Origin: Pseudomonas marginalis
Lineage (GTDB): Bacteria; Pseudomonadota; Gammaproteobacteria; Pseudomonadales; Pseudomonadaceae
DNA: 64,000 bases
Assembly: GCF_008692035.1 (NCBI RefSeq)
Contig: NZ_VTFG01000001.1
Span: 62,001 to 126,000 of the forward strand
Direction of reading: 5' to 3'
Shown: positions 16,756 through 28,175 of the stretch, in pieces
Layout of the letters: each line of letters starts with the position of its first letter
How positions within the stretch are numbered: the stretch's first letter is position 1
Notes under the pieces: generated by a model
The model's database searches: none
Seen by the model: only the letters and a program-made list of their open reading frames with translations
Told to the model about the DNA's origin: nothing
Translations under genes and position numbers: made by a program

Positions 16756-19700
16756 ACCTGTCGCGGCTGTTTATCCTTCGCCCGGTCGCCACCACGCTGA
16801 GCATGCTGGCGATTGTTTTGGCCGGCATTATTTCCTACCGCTTGTTGCCGGTCTCGGCGCTGCCCCAGGTGGATTACCCGACCATCCGGGTGATGACCCT
16901 GTACCCCGGTGCCAGCCCCGATGTGATGACCAGCGCGGTCACCGCGCCCCTTGAGCGCCAGTTCGGGCAGATGCCCGGCCTGACCCAGATGGCGTCCACC
17001 AGTTCCGGCGGCGCCTCGGTGCTGACCCTGCGTTTCAACCTCGACATCAATATGGATGTCGCCGAGCAACAGGTGCAGGCCGCGATCAACGCCGCCACCA
17101 ACCTGCTGCCCAAGGATTTGCCGGCGCCGCCGGTGTACAACAAGGTCAACCCCGCGGATACCCCGGTGCTGACCCTGGCCATCACCTCCAAGACCATGCT
17201 GCTGCCCAAGCTCAATGACCTGGTCGACACACGCATGGCGCAGAAAATCGCCCAGATCAGCGGCGTCGGCATGGTCAGCATCGCCGGTGGCCAGCGCCAG
17301 GCCGTGCGCATCAAGGTCAACCCCGAAGCCCTGGCGGCCAACGGCTTGAACCTCTCCGATGTGCGCACCCTGATCGCCGCGTCCAACGTCAACCAGCCCA
17401 AGGGTAACTTCGACGGCCCCACGCGGGTGTCGATGCTCGATGCCAACGACCAGTTGGTGTCGCCCCAGCAATACGCCGAGCTGATCCTGGCCTACAACAA
17501 TGGCGCGCCTTTGCGCCTCAAGGATGTGGCGCAGATCGTCGACGGAGCCGAAAACGAACGCCTTGCCGCCTGGGCCAATGAAAACCAGGCCGTACTCCTC
17601 AATATCCAGCGCCAGCCGGGCGCCAACGTGATCGAGGTGGTCGACCGCATCAAGGCGCTGCTGCCGAGCATCACCGACAACCTGCCGGCCGGCCTCGACG
17701 TGACGGTGCTGACCGATCGCACCCAGACCATCCGCGCCTCGGTCACCGATGTGCAGCACGAATTGCTGATCGCCATCGCCCTGGTGGTGATGGTGACGTT
17801 CCTGTTCCTGCGGCGGGTCAGCGCCACGATCATTCCGTCGATTGCCGTGCCGCTGTCGCTGGTGGGCACCTTCGGGGTGATGTACCTGGCCGGGTTCTCC
17901 ATCAATAACCTGACGCTGATGGCCCTGACCATTGCCACCGGTTTCGTGGTGGACGATGCCATCGTGATGCTGGAGAACATTTCCCGCTATATCGAGGAAG
18001 GCGAGACGCCGCTGGCTGCTGCGCTCAAGGGCGCCAGGCAAATCGGCTTCACCCTGATTTCCCTGACCCTGTCACTGATCGCCGTATTGATCCCGCTGCT
18101 GTTCATGGCTGACGTGGTGGGACGGCTGTTCCGCGAATTTGCCATCACCCTGGCGGTGGCGATCCTGATTTCCCTGGTGGTGTCCCTGACGCTCACGCCG
18201 ATGATGTGCGCGCGTTTGCTCAAGCGCGAACCCAAGGAAGAAGAACAGAGCCGGTTCTACAAGGCCAGCGGCGCCTGGATCGACTGGCTGATCGAAGCCT
18301 ACGGGCGCAAGTTGCAATGGGTGCTCAGGCACCAGCCGCTGACCCTGCTGGTGGCCATCGCGACCCTGGGCCTGACCGTGGTGCTGTACCTGGTGGTGCC
18401 CAAGGGCTTCTTCCCGGTGCAGGACACCGGGGTGATCCAGGGGATCTCCGAGGCGCCGCAGTCGATTTCCTTTGCTGCCATGAGCCAGCGCCAGCAGGAA
18501 CTGGCGCAGATCATCCTCACCGACCCGGCGGTGGAAAGCCTGTCGTCCTATATCGGCGTGGATGGCGATAACGCCACCCTCAACAGCGGCCGCTTGCTGA
18601 TCAACCTCAAGCCCCACGGCCAGCGCGACTTGAGCGCGGCCCAGGTGATCACGCGCCTGCAACCGCTAATCGACAAGCTGGTGGGTATCCGCCTGTTCAT
18701 GCAGCCGGTGCAGGACCTGACCATCGAAGACCGTGTGAGCCGCACCCAGTACCAGTTCAGCATGTCCTCGCCGGACGCCGACCTGCTGGCCCTGTGGAGC
18801 GGCAAGCTGGTGCACGCACTGAGCCAGATGCCGGAACTCACCGACGTCGCCAGCGACCTGCAGGACAAGGGCCTGCAGGTGTACCTGGTGATCGACCGCG
18901 ATGCGGCTTCGCGCCTCGGGGTGAGTGTGTCGACCATCACCGATGCCCTGTATGACGCGTTCGGCCAGCGGCAGATTTCCACCATCTACACCCAGGCCAG
19001 CCAGTACCGCGTGGTCTTGCAGGCCCAGTCGGGGGAAACCCTGGGCCCGGCGGCGCTGAACCAGATCCATGTGAAGACCACCGACGGCGGCCAGGTGCGC
19101 CTGTCCAGCCTGGCCCATGTGGAACAGCGCCAGGCGCAGTTGGCGATTGCGCACATCGGCCAGTTCCCGGCGGTGATGATGTCGTTCAACCTGGCCCCCG
19201 GCGTTGCCCTGGGCAAAGGCGTGGAGCTGATCAACCAGGCGCAGAAGGACATCGGCATGCCGGTGGGCGTGCAGACCCAGTTCCAGGGCGCGGCCCAGGC
19301 GTTCGAAGCGTCGCTGTCGAGCACCTTGCTGCTGATCCTGGCGGCGGTGGTCACCATGTACATCGTGCTGGGTGTGCTCTACGAGAGCTATATCCACCCG
19401 ATCACCATTCTCTCGACCTTGCCCTCGGCCGCGGTGGGGGCCTTGCTGGCCTTGCTGCTCAGTGGCAACGACCTGGGCATGATCGCGATCATCGGCATCA
19501 TCCTGCTGATCGGTATCGTCAAGAAGAACGCGATCATGATGATCGACTTCGCCCTCGACGCCGAACGCAACCAGGGCCTGGACCCGCAGACCGCGATCTA
19601 CCAGGCGGCGCTGCTGCGCTTCCGGCCGATCCTGATGACTACCCTGGCCGCCCTGTTCGGTGCAGTGCCGTTGATGCTCGCCACCGGCTCCGGTGCCGAA

Positions 19701-19853
19701 CTGCGCCAGCCCCTGGGCCTGGTGATGGTCGGCGGCCTGCTGGTGAGCCAGGTGTTGACGCTGTTCACCACGCCGGTGATCTACCTGTATTTCGATCGCC
19801 TCGGCCGCCGCTGGCGCAAAGAGCCGCAAAGCCTGGAGCCGGTTGAGTCATGA
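16752..19853 (+). CDS. mdtB: RND efflux transporter subunit (MdtB/MuxB-like)
   Basis: A 1033-residue proton-driven RND transporter with the usual 12 membrane helices and two large periplasmic loops. The N-terminus [20 protein letters not shown] is typical of the B subunit. The proton-relay aspartates of TM4 are Asp401 and Asp402 in [16 protein letters not shown], and the conserved lysine of TM10 is in [15 protein letters not shown]. It assembles with MdtC into a heterotrimer, known in the Mdt and Mux systems. Start and stop are joined to neighbours by 4-nt overlaps, so translation is coupled. Confidence 0.95.
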   Translation: MNLSRLFILRPVATTLSMLAIVLAGIISYRLLPVSALPQVDYPTIRVMTLYPGASPDVMTSAVTAPLERQFGQMPGLTQMASTSSGGASVLTLRFNLDINMDVAEQQVQAAINAATNLLPKDLPAPPVYNKVNPADTPVLTLAITSKTMLLPKLNDLVDTRMAQKIAQISGVGMVSIAGGQRQAVRIKVNPEALAANGLNLSDVRTLIAASNVNQPKGNFDGPTRVSMLDANDQLVSPQQYAELILAYNNGAPLRLKDVAQIVDGAENERLAAWANENQAVLLNIQRQPGANVIEVVDRIKALLPSITDNLPAGLDVTVLTDRTQTIRASVTDVQHELLIAIALVVMVTFLFLRRVSATIIPSIAVPLSLVGTFGVMYLAGFSINNLTLMALTIATGFVVDDAIVMLENISRYIEEGETPLAAALKGARQIGFTLISLTLSLIAVLIPLLFMADVVGRLFREFAITLAVAILISLVVSLTLTPMMCARLLKREPKEEEQSRFYKASGAWIDWLIEAYGRKLQWVLRHQPLTLLVAIATLGLTVVLYLVVPKGFFPVQDTGVIQGISEAPQSISFAAMSQRQQELAQIILTDPAVESLSSYIGVDGDNATLNSGRLLINLKPHGQRDLSAAQVITRLQPLIDKLVGIRLFMQPVQDLTIEDRVSRTQYQFSMSSPDADLLALWSGKLVHALSQMPELTDVASDLQDKGLQVYLVIDRDAASRLGVSVSTITDALYDAFGQRQISTIYTQASQYRVVLQAQSGETLGPAALNQIHVKTTDGGQVRLSSLAHVEQRQAQLAIAHIGQFPAVMMSFNLAPGVALGKGVELINQAQKDIGMPVGVQTQFQGAAQAFEASLSSTLLLILAAVVTMYIVLGVLYESYIHPITILSTLPSAAVGALLALLLSGNDLGMIAIIGIILLIGIVKKNAIMMIDFALDAERNQGLDPQTAIYQAALLRFRPILMTTLAALFGAVPLMLATGSGAELRQPLGLVMVGGLLVSQVLTLFTTPVIYLYFDRLGRRWRKEPQSLEPVES

Positions 19854-22800
19854 ACCTGTCCGGACCTTTCATTCGCCGGCCGGTAGCGACCCTGCTGCTG
19901 AGCCTGGCGATCATGTTGCTGGGCGGGGTCAGCTTCAACCTGCTGCCGGTGTCGCCGCTGCCACAGATCGATTTCCCGGTGATCGTGGTCTCGGCCAGCC
20001 TGCCCGGCGCCAGCCCCGAGGTGATGGCCTCCACGGTGGCCACGCCGCTGGAGCGTTCCTTCGGCGCGATTGCCGGCATCACCACCATGAGCAGCTCGTC
20101 GAGCCAGGGCTCCACCCGGGTGATCCTGGCGTTCGACTCCGACCGTGATATCAACGGTGCCGCGCGGGAAGTGCAGGCGGCGATCAACGCCTCGCGCAAC
20201 CTGCTGCCCAGCGGCATGCGCAGCATGCCCACCTACAAGAAGATCAACCCGTCCCAGGCACCGATCATGGTGCTGTCGCTGACCTCGGACGTGTTGCAGA
20301 AGGGCCAGTTGTACGACCTGGCCTCGACCATCCTCTCCCAAAGCCTGTCCCAGGTGCCGGGCGTGGGCGAGGTGCAGATCGGCGGCAGCTCCCTGCCGGC
20401 GGTGCGCATCGAGCTGGAGCCCAAGGCCCTCGACCAGTACGGCGTGGCCCTGGACGACGTGCGCAACACCATCGCCGCTGCCAACCAGCGTCGGCCCAAG
20501 GGCTCCCTGGAAGACAGTGAGCGCAACTGGCAGATCCAGGCCAACGACCAGCTGGAAAAGGCCAAGGACTACGAGCCGCTGCTGATTCGCTACCAGGACG
20601 GCGCCGCCCTGCGACTCAAGGATGTGGCGAAGATCAGCGACGGCGTGGAAGACCGCTACAACAGTGGCTTCTTCAACAATGATTCGGCGGTGCTGCTGGT
20701 GATCAACCGCCAGTCCGGCGCCAACATCATCGAGACCGTCAGGCAGATCAAGGCGCAACTGCCGGCGTTGCAGGCGGTGCTGCCGTCCAGCGTCAAGCTC
20801 AGCCTGGCCATGGACCGCTCGCCGGTGATCACCGCGACCCTGCATGAAGCCGAGATGACCCTGCTGATTGCGGTGGGGCTGGTGATCCTGGTGGTGTACC
20901 TGTTCCTCGGCAACTTCCGTGCCTCGCTGATTCCAACCCTGGCGGTGCCGGTGTCGCTGGTGGGCACGTTCGCGATCATGTACCTGTACGGGTTCTCACT
21001 GAACAACTTCTCGCTGATGGCGCTGATCCTGGCCACCGGCCTGGTGGTGGACGATGCCATCGTGGTGCTGGAGAACATTTCCCGGCATATCGACGCGGGC
21101 GTGCCGCCGATGAAGGCCGCTTACCTGGGCGCCGAGGAAGTCGGTTTTACCTTGCTGTCGATGAACGTATCGCTGGTGGCGGTGTTCCTCTCGATCCTGT
21201 TCATGGGCGGGATCGTCACCAACCTGTTCCGCGAGTTTTCCATCACCTTGTCGGCGGCGATCATCGTGTCGCTGATCGTGTCGCTGACGTTGACGCCGAT
21301 GCTCTGCGCCCGTTGGCTCAAGCCCCACGTGAAAGGGCAGATGACCGGCCTGCAGCGCTGGAGCCAGAAGATCAACGACCGCATGGTGGCCGGCTACGCC
21401 ACCAGCCTGGACTGGGTGCTGCGCCATCGCCGCCTGACCTTGCTCAGCCTGCTGCTGACCATTGGCGTGAACGTGGCGCTGTACGTGGTGGTCCCGAAGA
21501 CCTTTATGCCGCAACAGGACACCGGCCAATTGATCGGCTTTGTGCGCGGGGACGACGGCCTGTCGTTCAGCGTCATGCAGCCGAAGATGGAAATCTTCCG
21601 CAAGGCGGTGCTCAACGACCCGGCGGTGCTCAGCGTGGCCGGCTTTATCGGCGGCAACAACGGTACCAACAACGCGGTGATGCTGGTCCGCCTCAAGCCC
21701 ATCAGCGAACGCAAGGTGTCCGCCCAGGCGGTGATCGAGCGGCTGCGCAAGGATGTGCCGCTGGTGCCGGGCGGGCGCCTGTTCCTGATGGCCGACCAGG
21801 ACCTGCAATTCGGCGGCAGCCGTGACCAGACCAGCGCGCAGTATTCCTACATCCTGCAAAGCGGCGACCTGGCCGCGCTGCGCCTGTGGTACCCGAAAGT
21901 GGTCGCGGCGCTGCGTGAGCTGCCGGAACTGACCGCCATCGACGCCCGCGAAGGCCGGGGCGCGGCCCAGGTCACGCTGATTGTCGACCGTGACCAGGCC
22001 AAGCGCCTGGGCATCGACATGGACATGGTCACTGCGGTGCTCAACAACGCCTACAGCCAGCGGCAGATTTCCACCATCTACGACAGCCTCAACCAGTACC
22101 AGGTGGTGATGGAGGTCAACCCCAAATATGCCCAGGACCCGATCACCCTCAACCAGATGCAGGTGATCACCTCCAGCGGCGCGCGGGTGCCGTTGTCGAC
22201 CATTGCCCATTACGAGAACAGCCTGGCGGACGACCGCGTCAGCCACGAAGGCCAGTTCGCCTCGGAAAACATCGCCTTCGACATGGCCCCCGGGGTCACG
22301 GTGGAGCAGGGCACGGCGGCCATCGAGCGGGCGATTGCCAAGGTCGGCCTGCCGGAAGATGTGATCGCCAAGATGGCCGGCACCGCCGATGCCTTTGCGG
22401 CCACGCAGAAGGGCCAGCCGTTCATGATCCTCGGCGCGCTGGTGGCGGTGTACCTGGTGCTGGGCATTCTGTATGAGAGCTACATTCATCCGCTGACGAT
22501 CCTCTCGACCCTGCCGTCGGCCGGCGTCGGCGCGATGCTTGCCATCTACCTGACGGGAGGGGAGTTCAGCCTGATTTCCCTGCTCGGCCTGTTCCTGTTG
22601 ATCGGGGTGGTGAAGAAGAACGCGATCCTGATGATCGACCTGGCGTTGCAGCTGGAACGCAACGATGGCCTGGGCCCGCTGGAATCGATTCGCAGCGCCT
22701 GCCTGTTGCGTCTGCGGCCGATCCTGATGACCACCCTGGCGGCCATCCTCGGCGCCTTGCCGTTGCTGCTGGGCACCGGCGATGGCGCGGAAATGCGCCA

Positions 22801-22957
22801 TCCCCTGGGCCTGACCATCATTGGCGGCCTGATTTTCAGCCAGGTCCTGACCCTCTACACCACCCCGGTGGTTTACCTCTATCTCGACCGCGCGCGCCAC
22901 CGCTTCAATGCCTGGCGCGGCGTGCGTACCGATGCTGCCCTGGACACTGCGCTATGA
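19850..22957 (+). CDS. mdtC: RND efflux transporter subunit (MdtC/MuxC-like)
   Basis: A 1035-residue RND transporter, the partner of the preceding gene. Key residues are conserved, with Asp401 and Asp402 in [16 protein letters not shown] and the TM10 lysine in [15 protein letters not shown]. The N-terminal [19 protein letters not shown] and the periplasmic [15 protein letters not shown] region fit the C subunit. Drug or metabolite specificity cannot be read from sequence; homologous systems export novobiocin, bile salts or beta-lactams. The TGA overlaps the ATG of the channel gene. Confidence 0.95.
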   Translation: MNLSGPFIRRPVATLLLSLAIMLLGGVSFNLLPVSPLPQIDFPVIVVSASLPGASPEVMASTVATPLERSFGAIAGITTMSSSSSQGSTRVILAFDSDRDINGAAREVQAAINASRNLLPSGMRSMPTYKKINPSQAPIMVLSLTSDVLQKGQLYDLASTILSQSLSQVPGVGEVQIGGSSLPAVRIELEPKALDQYGVALDDVRNTIAAANQRRPKGSLEDSERNWQIQANDQLEKAKDYEPLLIRYQDGAALRLKDVAKISDGVEDRYNSGFFNNDSAVLLVINRQSGANIIETVRQIKAQLPALQAVLPSSVKLSLAMDRSPVITATLHEAEMTLLIAVGLVILVVYLFLGNFRASLIPTLAVPVSLVGTFAIMYLYGFSLNNFSLMALILATGLVVDDAIVVLENISRHIDAGVPPMKAAYLGAEEVGFTLLSMNVSLVAVFLSILFMGGIVTNLFREFSITLSAAIIVSLIVSLTLTPMLCARWLKPHVKGQMTGLQRWSQKINDRMVAGYATSLDWVLRHRRLTLLSLLLTIGVNVALYVVVPKTFMPQQDTGQLIGFVRGDDGLSFSVMQPKMEIFRKAVLNDPAVLSVAGFIGGNNGTNNAVMLVRLKPISERKVSAQAVIERLRKDVPLVPGGRLFLMADQDLQFGGSRDQTSAQYSYILQSGDLAALRLWYPKVVAALRELPELTAIDAREGRGAAQVTLIVDRDQAKRLGIDMDMVTAVLNNAYSQRQISTIYDSLNQYQVVMEVNPKYAQDPITLNQMQVITSSGARVPLSTIAHYENSLADDRVSHEGQFASENIAFDMAPGVTVEQGTAAIERAIAKVGLPEDVIAKMAGTADAFAATQKGQPFMILGALVAVYLVLGILYESYIHPLTILSTLPSAGVGAMLAIYLTGGEFSLISLLGLFLLIGVVKKNAILMIDLALQLERNDGLGPLESIRSACLLRLRPILMTTLAAILGALPLLLGTGDGAEMRHPLGLTIIGGLIFSQVLTLYTTPVVYLYLDRARHRFNAWRGVRTDAALDTAL

Positions 22958-24423
22958 CCGATTCAACCTTTGCCAAATTGGCCATGACCCGGGGTTCCCG
23001 TGTTGCGAGCCTGGTGCTTTGCGGCGCACTGCTCAGCGCTTGCGCCGTCGGCCCCGATTACCATCGCCCGGAAGTCACTGAACCCGCGCAGTTCAAGGAG
23101 GCCCAGGGCTGGCGCCAGGCCGCGCCGAGTGATTCCCTGGCCCGTGGCGCCTGGTGGGAGCTGTACGGCGATCGCCAACTCAACGACCTGGTGCTGCGCC
23201 TGAATAATTCCAACCAGACCGTGGCCCAGGCCGAAGCGCGTTTTCGCCAGGCCCAGGCCCTGGTGCGCAGCTCACGCGGGGCGTTTTACCCCAGCGTCGA
23301 CCTGAGCGCGGGTAAAACCCGCGCCAGCCAGGGCACCGGCAGCAGCAGCGCCAGCCTCAGCAGTTCCAGCAGCGGGATCCGTGACACCCTCAACGCGCAG
23401 CTCGGCGTGAGCTGGGAAGCCGATATCTGGGGCAAATTGCGCCGTGGCCTGGAGGCCAACGAGGCCAGCGCCGAAGCCAGCTCGGCAGACTTGGCCGCGA
23501 TGCGCCTGAGCCAACAGTCGGAACTGGTGCAAAGCTACCTGCAACTGCGGGTCATGGACGAGCAGACCCGCCTGCTGCAAGCCACCCTGGACACCTACCA
23601 GCGCTCCCTGCAAATGACCGAAAACCAGTACCGCGCCGGTGTCTCCGGCAAGGACGCGGTGGCCCAGGCGCAAACCCAGCTCAAGACCACCCAGGCCAGC
23701 CTGATCGACCTGATCTGGCAACGCGCCCAACTGGAAAACGCCATCGCCGTGTTGATCGGCGAGGCACCGGCCAACTTCAACCTGGCGGTGAGCAAGGACA
23801 TCCCGGCCCTGCCGCAGATTCCGGTCAGCCTGCCGTCGCAATTGCTTGAACGGCGCCCGGACATCGCCTCGGCCGAACGCTCGGTGATCGCCGCCAACGC
23901 CAATATCGGCGTGGCCAAGGCCGCCTATTACCCGGACCTGACGCTGAGCCTGGCCGGCGGCTATTCCAGCAGCACCTATGCCGACTGGATCAGCCTGCCG
24001 AACCGCTTCTGGTCGGTAGGGCCGAAACTGGCCATGACCCTGTTCGACGGCGGCCAGCGCTCGGCGGAAGTCGACCGCAGCGTGGCGTCCTACGACGAAA
24101 CCGTGGCCAAGTACCGCCAGACCGTGCTCGACGGCTTCCGTGAAGTGGAAAACTACATGGTCCAGCTCAAGGTGCTGGAAGACGAGGCGGTGGTCAGCAA
24201 CGAAGCCCTCGAGGCCGCCCGAGAATCGCTGCGCTTGACCCAGAACCAGTACAAGGCCGGGCTGATTGCCTATCTGGATGTGGTGACGGTCCAGGCCACG
24301 GCGCTGAGCAACGAGCGCACCGTGTTGACCCTGTTGCAGAGCCGCCTGGTGGCCAGCGTGCAACTGATCGCCGCGCTGGGCGGTGGCTGGGATGGGCAGA
24401 CGCCGATTGCCGAGAAGGATTGA
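22954..24423 (+). CDS. opmB: Outer-membrane channel lipoprotein of RND system (OpmB-like)
   Basis: A 489-residue TolC-family outer-membrane factor of the NodT type. A lipoprotein signal ends in the lipobox LLSAC, with Cys30 as the lipidated residue, followed by VGPDYHRPEV, the hallmark start of OprM-like proteins. Two internally repeated helical hairpins follow (FRQAQALVRSSRGAFYPSVD and later NQYKAGLIAYLDVVTVQ). It completes the tripartite pump with the three upstream genes. The gene ends 7 bp before a convergent gene and no terminator is visible. Confidence 0.94.
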   Translation: MTDSTFAKLAMTRGSRVASLVLCGALLSACAVGPDYHRPEVTEPAQFKEAQGWRQAAPSDSLARGAWWELYGDRQLNDLVLRLNNSNQTVAQAEARFRQAQALVRSSRGAFYPSVDLSAGKTRASQGTGSSSASLSSSSSGIRDTLNAQLGVSWEADIWGKLRRGLEANEASAEASSADLAAMRLSQQSELVQSYLQLRVMDEQTRLLQATLDTYQRSLQMTENQYRAGVSGKDAVAQAQTQLKTTQASLIDLIWQRAQLENAIAVLIGEAPANFNLAVSKDIPALPQIPVSLPSQLLERRPDIASAERSVIAANANIGVAKAAYYPDLTLSLAGGYSSSTYADWISLPNRFWSVGPKLAMTLFDGGQRSAEVDRSVASYDETVAKYRQTVLDGFREVENYMVQLKVLEDEAVVSNEALEAARESLRLTQNQYKAGLIAYLDVVTVQATALSNERTVLTLLQSRLVASVQLIAALGGGWDGQTPIAEKD

Positions 24424-24430
24424 TTACGCG

Positions 24431-24898
24431 TCAAGTGGGGGCCTTGACCTGGCTGAGGGCCCTGAGCTTGCGCCGACGCTTGACCCGCAACATGCCGGTG
24501 TAGCGGCGGTGGTTTTTTGAGTTGAGGACCAGGACATAGATCAAGGCCGAGATGAGCGTGGATAGGTTGAGCAGCGTAGGTGGGTGACTGGCGAGATAAC
24601 CGGTCGCCAATAGAATATTCACGATTGCCACGAGCATGAGTACTCGGGCCGCATAACGAAACCCTTGGCATAGCATTATTTGCCCAGTGTTAAAAACTAG
24701 GCAAAGCGTCATGCCGGTCGCAAAAGCATATTCATTGGGCAAGTGATGGCTTTCTGCGTAGTACGCCAGGCTAAGTGACATGTTGGCGGCGATATTGTTG
24801 AGACTAAGCAATAGAGCACCGCCGAACGACGGCAAGAATCGATAGGCGTAACGGCGCCATATCCGGTACTCGCGCAGAGGGTCGGTGTCATCAGTCAT
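24431..24898 (-). CDS. Small multi-pass membrane protein, possible immunity partner
   Basis: A 155-residue protein with about four hydrophobic segments: FLPSFGGALLLSLNNIAANM, FATGMTLCLVFNTGQIML, VLMLVAIVNILLATGYLA and LSTLISALIYVLVLN. It ends in a basic tail (KNHRRYTGMLRVKRRRKLRA). I do not recognise the family. The ATG at 24898 overlaps the stop of the upstream 307-residue gene (ATGACTGA), so translation is coupled. Size, topology and overlap with a protein bearing a hydrophobic hairpin would fit an immunity protein for a pore-forming toxin; this is inference. The base composition looks less GC-rich than in the flanking genes. Confidence 0.55.
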   Translation of the reverse strand: MTDDTDPLREYRIWRRYAYRFLPSFGGALLLSLNNIAANMSLSLAYYAESHHLPNEYAFATGMTLCLVFNTGQIMLCQGFRYAARVLMLVAIVNILLATGYLASHPPTLLNLSTLISALIYVLVLNSKNHRRYTGMLRVKRRRKLRALSQVKAPT

Positions 24899-25814
24899 GG
24901 CTGTCGAACTCCTCATACAGGGCAATAATCATGTGGCTGATATTCCCTGACAGCGCGCTGCCAGTAACCGATAGGGTCGCTCCGATTTGATCTTTGATTT
25001 GAGTGAGGATGTCCTGGCGTAATTGTGGATTGCTATACCGTTTGGGTAACTCCCCGGCCAGTTGTTTCAGCCGGACGATTTCGAATGGGTGGCGGGGATT
25101 TTTAAGCCGCAGGATTTCGTCCGTTAACGCTGCCCGTTCCTGACGGCTCATGGCCCGCAGGATGTCCGTCATGTGGCGCCCCGTCGAACGCCGTATGGCC
25201 AACACTGATTTGACCGCTGCGAAGCTGCTGGAGCCTGCTCCCACAAGTGAGATGCCGTCTAAGGCAAGCGTCGTTGCCTGATACCACCTTAACGTGTCGT
25301 AGTGATCATTCTGGGCGGGATTGATTAACTCGTTTCGGGTCCTCCATAAACTGTTCAAACACTGTGCCCCACTGGCCGCTGTCCCGACAAAAGCGATGTA
25401 GGTCAATACTAGGCTCGCACCTAGGGTAAATGGCGCTGCCGCAATACCCGTTTTCGCCACGATGTAGCTAATCACAGCTCCGCCGCAGGAAATCGCCATC
25501 CCCGATGCCTCCTTCCATAGCTGTGATTCACGCGGGGAACTTGCCGCCAGTTCTGCATATTCGTCGGCAGTCTTAATAGGCCCGGCCGCCTCGCGCAAAA
25601 TCACCCGTTTGGGCTTGATACTGCACAGCGGCACAAACTCGCGTAACACTGTTACCTGATAGTCGCTGCCGATATGCACCACTCCAGCACCAACGATGCC
25701 GGGGTCGGCGTCGATGGTTCGATAGAGTTCGGGCAGGTCCAACAGACTCATGAGTCGTTGACGGGTGGTGGAGTGTGCATCCGGCACACCGCTACGCAGG
25801 AAATCGCTTGGCAT
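24891..25814 (-). CDS. Unknown protein with central hydrophobic hairpin, possible toxin
   Basis: A 307-residue protein I cannot assign. The N-terminal third (SLLDLPELYRTIDADPGIVG to SIKPKRVILREA) is soluble and looks like a small globular domain. Residues about 104-150 form two hydrophobic helices, MAISCGGAVISYIVAK and FTLGASLVLTYIAFVGTA, separated by a short turn. The C-terminal half is charged and helical (MTDILRAMSRQERAALTDEI, ELPKRYSNPQLRQDIL). There is no signal peptide. A membrane-inserting hairpin within a soluble protein, followed by an overlapping four-helix membrane protein, recalls pore-forming bacteriocins or effectors with immunity, but no catalytic or receptor domain is recognised. 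Only a weak Shine-Dalgarno sequence precedes the ATG. Confidence 0.55.
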   Translation of the reverse strand: MPSDFLRSGVPDAHSTTRQRLMSLLDLPELYRTIDADPGIVGAGVVHIGSDYQVTVLREFVPLCSIKPKRVILREAAGPIKTADEYAELAASSPRESQLWKEASGMAISCGGAVISYIVAKTGIAAAPFTLGASLVLTYIAFVGTAASGAQCLNSLWRTRNELINPAQNDHYDTLRWYQATTLALDGISLVGAGSSSFAAVKSVLAIRRSTGRHMTDILRAMSRQERAALTDEILRLKNPRHPFEIVRLKQLAGELPKRYSNPQLRQDILTQIKDQIGATLSVTGSALSGNISHMIIALYEEFDSHD

Positions 25815-25940
25815 CCTTTCACCGGTGAGTCGATAGAGGTGAAAGAGCCTGGGGAATAGTTCCCGGTTTTTATGTCAGGCCGTTCGCTATGTTTTGTAGG
25901 ATCATGCCTGCCAGTTATCTGATGCTTTTGAGTCGGTGAA

Positions 25941-25950
25941 TTGACGTCAA
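25941..25950. promoter_or_regulatory. Palindrome TTGACGTCAA upstream of the MHYT gene
   Basis: A perfect 10-bp palindrome lies in the 252-bp gap between the divergent unknown pair and the MHYT-GGDEF-EAL gene. It could be an operator for either direction. No other strong signal was seen in the gap. Confidence 0.3.
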
Positions 25951-26066
25951 ATTGCCACTAATGGCCCTCTGATAATTAATCAACTGTCCAAGAATTATTC
26001 TCGCTACAATCGCCCGCTTTGCCACTTGGCACGGGCGTTTCGGGTCCGTTGCCCACGAGAAGTCCC

Positions 26067-28163
26067 ATGCTTATCGGTAGCTATTCCCCTTCGCTGGTCG
26101 CGATCTCGCTGTTTGTCGCGATCCTCGCTTCCTACACCGCCCTGGACCTTACCGGCCGCATCGCGACCGCCAAGGGGCGCGCTGTGTATTTATGGATAGC
26201 CGGCGGGGCCATGGCGATGGGGGTAGGCGTCTGGTCCATGCACTTTATCGGCATGCTGGCGTTGCGCCTGCCGTTTGCCTTGGGCTTTGATATCGGTATC
26301 ACCGCGCTGTCGTTGTTGATCGCGGTATTGTCCTGCGGCTTTGCATTATGGCTGGTCAGCCAAGCGCGTTTGCCTGCCTGGCAACTGGCGTTTGGCGCGC
26401 TGGTCATGGGCAGCGGTATTGCCACCATGCACTACACCGGCATGGCCGCGATGCGCATGACGCCGGGCATCGACTATGACCCCACGCTATTTGGCCTATC
26501 GTTGCTGATCGCGGTGGTGGCGTCCGGCGCCGCGCTGTTGATTGCGTTCAACCTGCGCCGCAACACGCCTTACGTACGCCTGGCCCGTGGTGGTGCGGCG
26601 GTGGTGATGGGCTTTGCAATCGTCGGCATGCATTACACCGGCATGGCGGCCGCACGCTTTGCCGATGAAAGCTACTGCGCCGCTGTGCTGGACGGTTTGA
26701 GTGGCAAGGGCCTGGATAACCTGGTGTTGGTGACGACCCTGGCGGTACTGGCCATCGCGTTGCTGACGTCGTTGCTCGACGCGCGCCTGGAAGCCCGCAC
26801 TGCGGTGCTCGCCGACTCACTGACCCAAGCCAACCAGGAACTGACCCACCTGGCCCTGCACGATATGCTCACCGGCCTGCCCAATCGCACCTTGCTGGCC
26901 GATCGTATTCAACAGGCCATCGAGGCGGTAAAGGAGCAGGGCGGTTGCTTTGCCCTGATGTTCATCGACCTGGATGGCTTCAAGCCGGTCAACGATGCTT
27001 TTGGCCATCACATGGGCGACCAGTTGTTGCGCGAAGTCGGCCTGCGCCTGCGCGAAGACCTGCGCAGTCACGACACCCTGGCGCGCATCGGCGGCGATGA
27101 GTTTGTATTGCTGGTGCAGTTGACCCAGCCCGACGATGCCCTCGGCCTTGCCGAACGCCAGGTGGTGCTGATCAACCGCGCGTTCCAGGTGGCCGAGCAT
27201 GAGCTGAAGATTTCCGCCAGCGTCGGCATCGCCATGTTCCCGGGCAATGGCAACACCCCCCAGGAACTGCTGATGAACGCCGACGCCGCCATGTACCATG
27301 CCAAGGGCATGGGCAAGAACGGCTACAGCTTCTTTGATGTGTCGATGAACACCAATGCGCGCAAGCAATTGCAGCTGCTGCAAGACCTGCGCAATGCCCT
27401 TGAGCACGAGCAGTTCCGGCTGTATTACCAGCCCAAGTTTGATGCGATCAGTGGGATCCCGGTGGGCGCCGAAGCGCTGGTGCGCTGGGAGCATCCGCAA
27501 CAAGGCTTGTTGTTGCCGGCGACCTTTATCGAACTGGCGGAAAAAACCGGCCTGATCATCCCCATCGGCGAATGGGTGCTCAATGAAGCCTGTCGCCAAA
27601 TGAGCCTGTGGTACGCCCAGGGTTATGAGCACTGGCGCATTGCGGTGAACTTGTCGGCGTTGCAGTTTTGCCACGCCGGGCTGGTCAACAGCGTGGCCGG
27701 CGCCCTGGCGCGGCACCGGTTGCCGGCCAACAGCCTGACCCTGGAAATCACCGAAACCACCGCGATGAGCGATGCCGATGCGAGCATGACGGTGTTGCAG
27801 CAGCTGTCGGACATGGGCGTGGACCTGTCCATCGATGATTTCGGCACGGGCTACTCCAGCCTGATGTATCTCAAGCGCCTGCCGGCCAACGAGTTGAAGA
27901 TCGACCGTGGTTTTGTGCGTGACCTGGAGCATGACAGCGACGACGCCGCCATCGTGTCTGCCATTGTTGCCTTGGGCCAGGCGCTGGGGCTGCGAATCGT
28001 CGCCGAAGGTGTGGAAACCGATGTGCAGCAGAGTTTTCTCACACGGTTGGGGTGCAACTCCCTGCAAGGCTACCTGCTCGGCCACCCGTTGCCGGCGGAC
28101 GGTTTCATGGACCATATCCAGCGCGGTGAAGACGCAGCGGCGCCTGACAAAAGCCGTGCGTGA
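26067..28163 (+). CDS. MHYT-GGDEF-EAL cyclic-di-GMP protein (MucR-like)
   Basis: A 698-residue inner-membrane protein. The N-terminal seven-helix MHYT sensor carries three His-Met motifs: MHFIGM (58-63), MHYTGM (121-126) and MHYTGM (188-193), thought to bind a metal that senses oxygen, CO or NO. A diguanylate cyclase domain with intact GGDEF (342-346) follows, then an EAL phosphodiesterase domain with EAL at 469-471 and the DDFGTGYSSL loop. Both enzyme motifs appear intact, so either activity may be possible. Architecture matches MucR of P. aeruginosa, which feeds c-di-GMP to alginate synthesis. I chose the ATG at 26067 with GAGAAG upstream. Confidence 0.9.
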   Translation: MLIGSYSPSLVAISLFVAILASYTALDLTGRIATAKGRAVYLWIAGGAMAMGVGVWSMHFIGMLALRLPFALGFDIGITALSLLIAVLSCGFALWLVSQARLPAWQLAFGALVMGSGIATMHYTGMAAMRMTPGIDYDPTLFGLSLLIAVVASGAALLIAFNLRRNTPYVRLARGGAAVVMGFAIVGMHYTGMAAARFADESYCAAVLDGLSGKGLDNLVLVTTLAVLAIALLTSLLDARLEARTAVLADSLTQANQELTHLALHDMLTGLPNRTLLADRIQQAIEAVKEQGGCFALMFIDLDGFKPVNDAFGHHMGDQLLREVGLRLREDLRSHDTLARIGGDEFVLLVQLTQPDDALGLAERQVVLINRAFQVAEHELKISASVGIAMFPGNGNTPQELLMNADAAMYHAKGMGKNGYSFFDVSMNTNARKQLQLLQDLRNALEHEQFRLYYQPKFDAISGIPVGAEALVRWEHPQQGLLLPATFIELAEKTGLIIPIGEWVLNEACRQMSLWYAQGYEHWRIAVNLSALQFCHAGLVNSVAGALARHRLPANSLTLEITETTAMSDADASMTVLQQLSDMGVDLSIDDFGTGYSSLMYLKRLPANELKIDRGFVRDLEHDSDDAAIVSAIVALGQALGLRIVAEGVETDVQQSFLTRLGCNSLQGYLLGHPLPADGFMDHIQRGEDAAAPDKSRA

Positions 28164-28175
28164 CGGTTAGTATCG

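Noticed and set aside
25225..25245. REP-like TGGGAGCAGGCTCC within the unknown 307-residue gene
   Set aside because: It is part of a continuous coding frame and lacks the full REP palindrome; likely coincidence.
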